Shown in pieces: positions 63,734 to 64,000 of a stretch of DNA of 64,000 nt. The notes beneath the pieces are model-generated. The model worked only from the letters and a program-made list of their open reading frames with translations, searched no databases and had not been told where the DNA came from. This stretch comes from Streptomyces resistomycificus (GTDB lineage: Bacteria > Actinomycetota > Actinomycetes > Streptomycetales > Streptomycetaceae), in contig NZ_KQ948988.1 in NCBI RefSeq assembly GCF_001514265.1, forward strand, positions 441,395-505,394, read 5' to 3'. The position numbers were made by a program, and so were the translations under genes. The stretch's first letter is position 1. Every line of letters starts with the position of its first letter.

Positions 63734-64000
63734 ATGGGCAAGCTCGTCCTCACCTCGTTCGTCACCCTCGACGGCGTCCACCAGGCCCCCGGTGGTCCCA
63801 AGGAGGACACCCGCGACGGTTTCCGGCAGGGCGGCTGGACCGTCCCGTACTGGGACGACGACTTCGGCCGGTTCGTCGAGGAGGTCTTCGGCCGCGTCGG
63901 CGCCTTCCTCCTCGGCCGTCGCACCTACGACATCTTCGCCGCGTACTGGCCGAAGAACACCGACCCGGCCGACCCGGTCGCCTCGAAGCTGAACGCCCTG
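63734..64000 (+). CDS. Dihydrofolate-reductase/RibD-C family protein, 3' end cut off
   Basis: Starts at ATG 63734 and runs off the right edge; 89 residues seen. MGKLVLTSFVTLDGVHQAPG and VGAFLLGRRTYDIFAAYWP are typical of the small DHFR-like proteins of the RibD C-terminal family. Probably an NADPH-dependent reductase; its substrate is unknown. Confidence 0.88.
   Translation, partial: MGKLVLTSFVTLDGVHQAPGGPKEDTRDGFRQGGWTVPYWDDDFGRFVEEVFGRVGAFLLGRRTYDIFAAYWPKNTDPADPVASKLNAL

Overview
The window is chromosomal DNA from a streptomycete: very high GC, strong third-position GC bias, many GTG starts, ATGA/GTGA overlaps between coupled genes, probable leaderless promoters, Tat and Sec secreted proteins, LAL/LuxR, IclR, HxlR and LacI regulators, and the GC-rich intergenic repeat common in Streptomyces. 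The gene content resembles, from memory, the Streptomyces coelicolor region that carries glyoxylate carboligase, uricase and allantoinase. No rRNA, tRNA, CRISPR array or intact mobile element was seen.

Layout. 1-6618: a LacI-type regulator (cut by the left edge) with three matching operators, and around it an FAH-family hydrolase, an MFS transporter, a D-2-hydroxyacid dehydrogenase, an APH-like kinase and a cupin; this looks like a regulon for an unidentified acid or sugar acid. 6919-9853: LysR regulator divergent from a two-component flavin monooxygenase and its flavin reductase. 9998-17510: CorA transporter, AlkZ-like DNA repair protein, secreted trypsin, and two LuxR-type regulators. 17625-23286: two acyl-CoA synthetases, a NADAR-domain protein, an acetyltransferase and a zinc-ribbon protein with a nuclease-like but apparently degenerate C-terminus.

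23300-34579 and 55843-62489 form one split purine/ureide catabolic system. Xanthine/uracil permease, 8-oxoguanine deaminase, uricase, HIU hydrolase and OHCU decarboxylase lead to allantoin. Allantoinase and allantoicase (with the IclR regulator AllR) lead to ureidoglycolate and glyoxylate. Glyoxylate carboligase, tartronate semialdehyde reductase, hydroxypyruvate isomerase and malate synthase recover the carbon. Five promoters of this set carry a pair of 15-bp elements TTCY-N7-GGAA exactly 21 bp apart (one copy of the pair is only a half-site), and four promoters carry a TCAAC-N5-GTTGA element near the -35 box. The catalase gene inside this regulon is a pseudogene with a large internal deletion.

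34587-46369 is mixed accessory and housekeeping content: AraC regulator, NmrA-like protein, secreted I36-like protein and a tiny secreted peptide, a decayed TnsA-like gene, Tat-exported hydrolase, thioesterase, phosphatase, aminotransferase with HxlR regulator, and a VWA protein operon. 46486-54538 is iron-related: two divergent NIS siderophore synthetases, the peroxidase EfeB and an EfeU-EfeO fusion under an iron box, then a CtaG-like assembly protein. 54629-55839 is a HipA-like kinase coupled to a SelW-like protein. The right end holds an SDR with a Gly/Asn-rich leader and the start of a DHFR/RibD-like gene.
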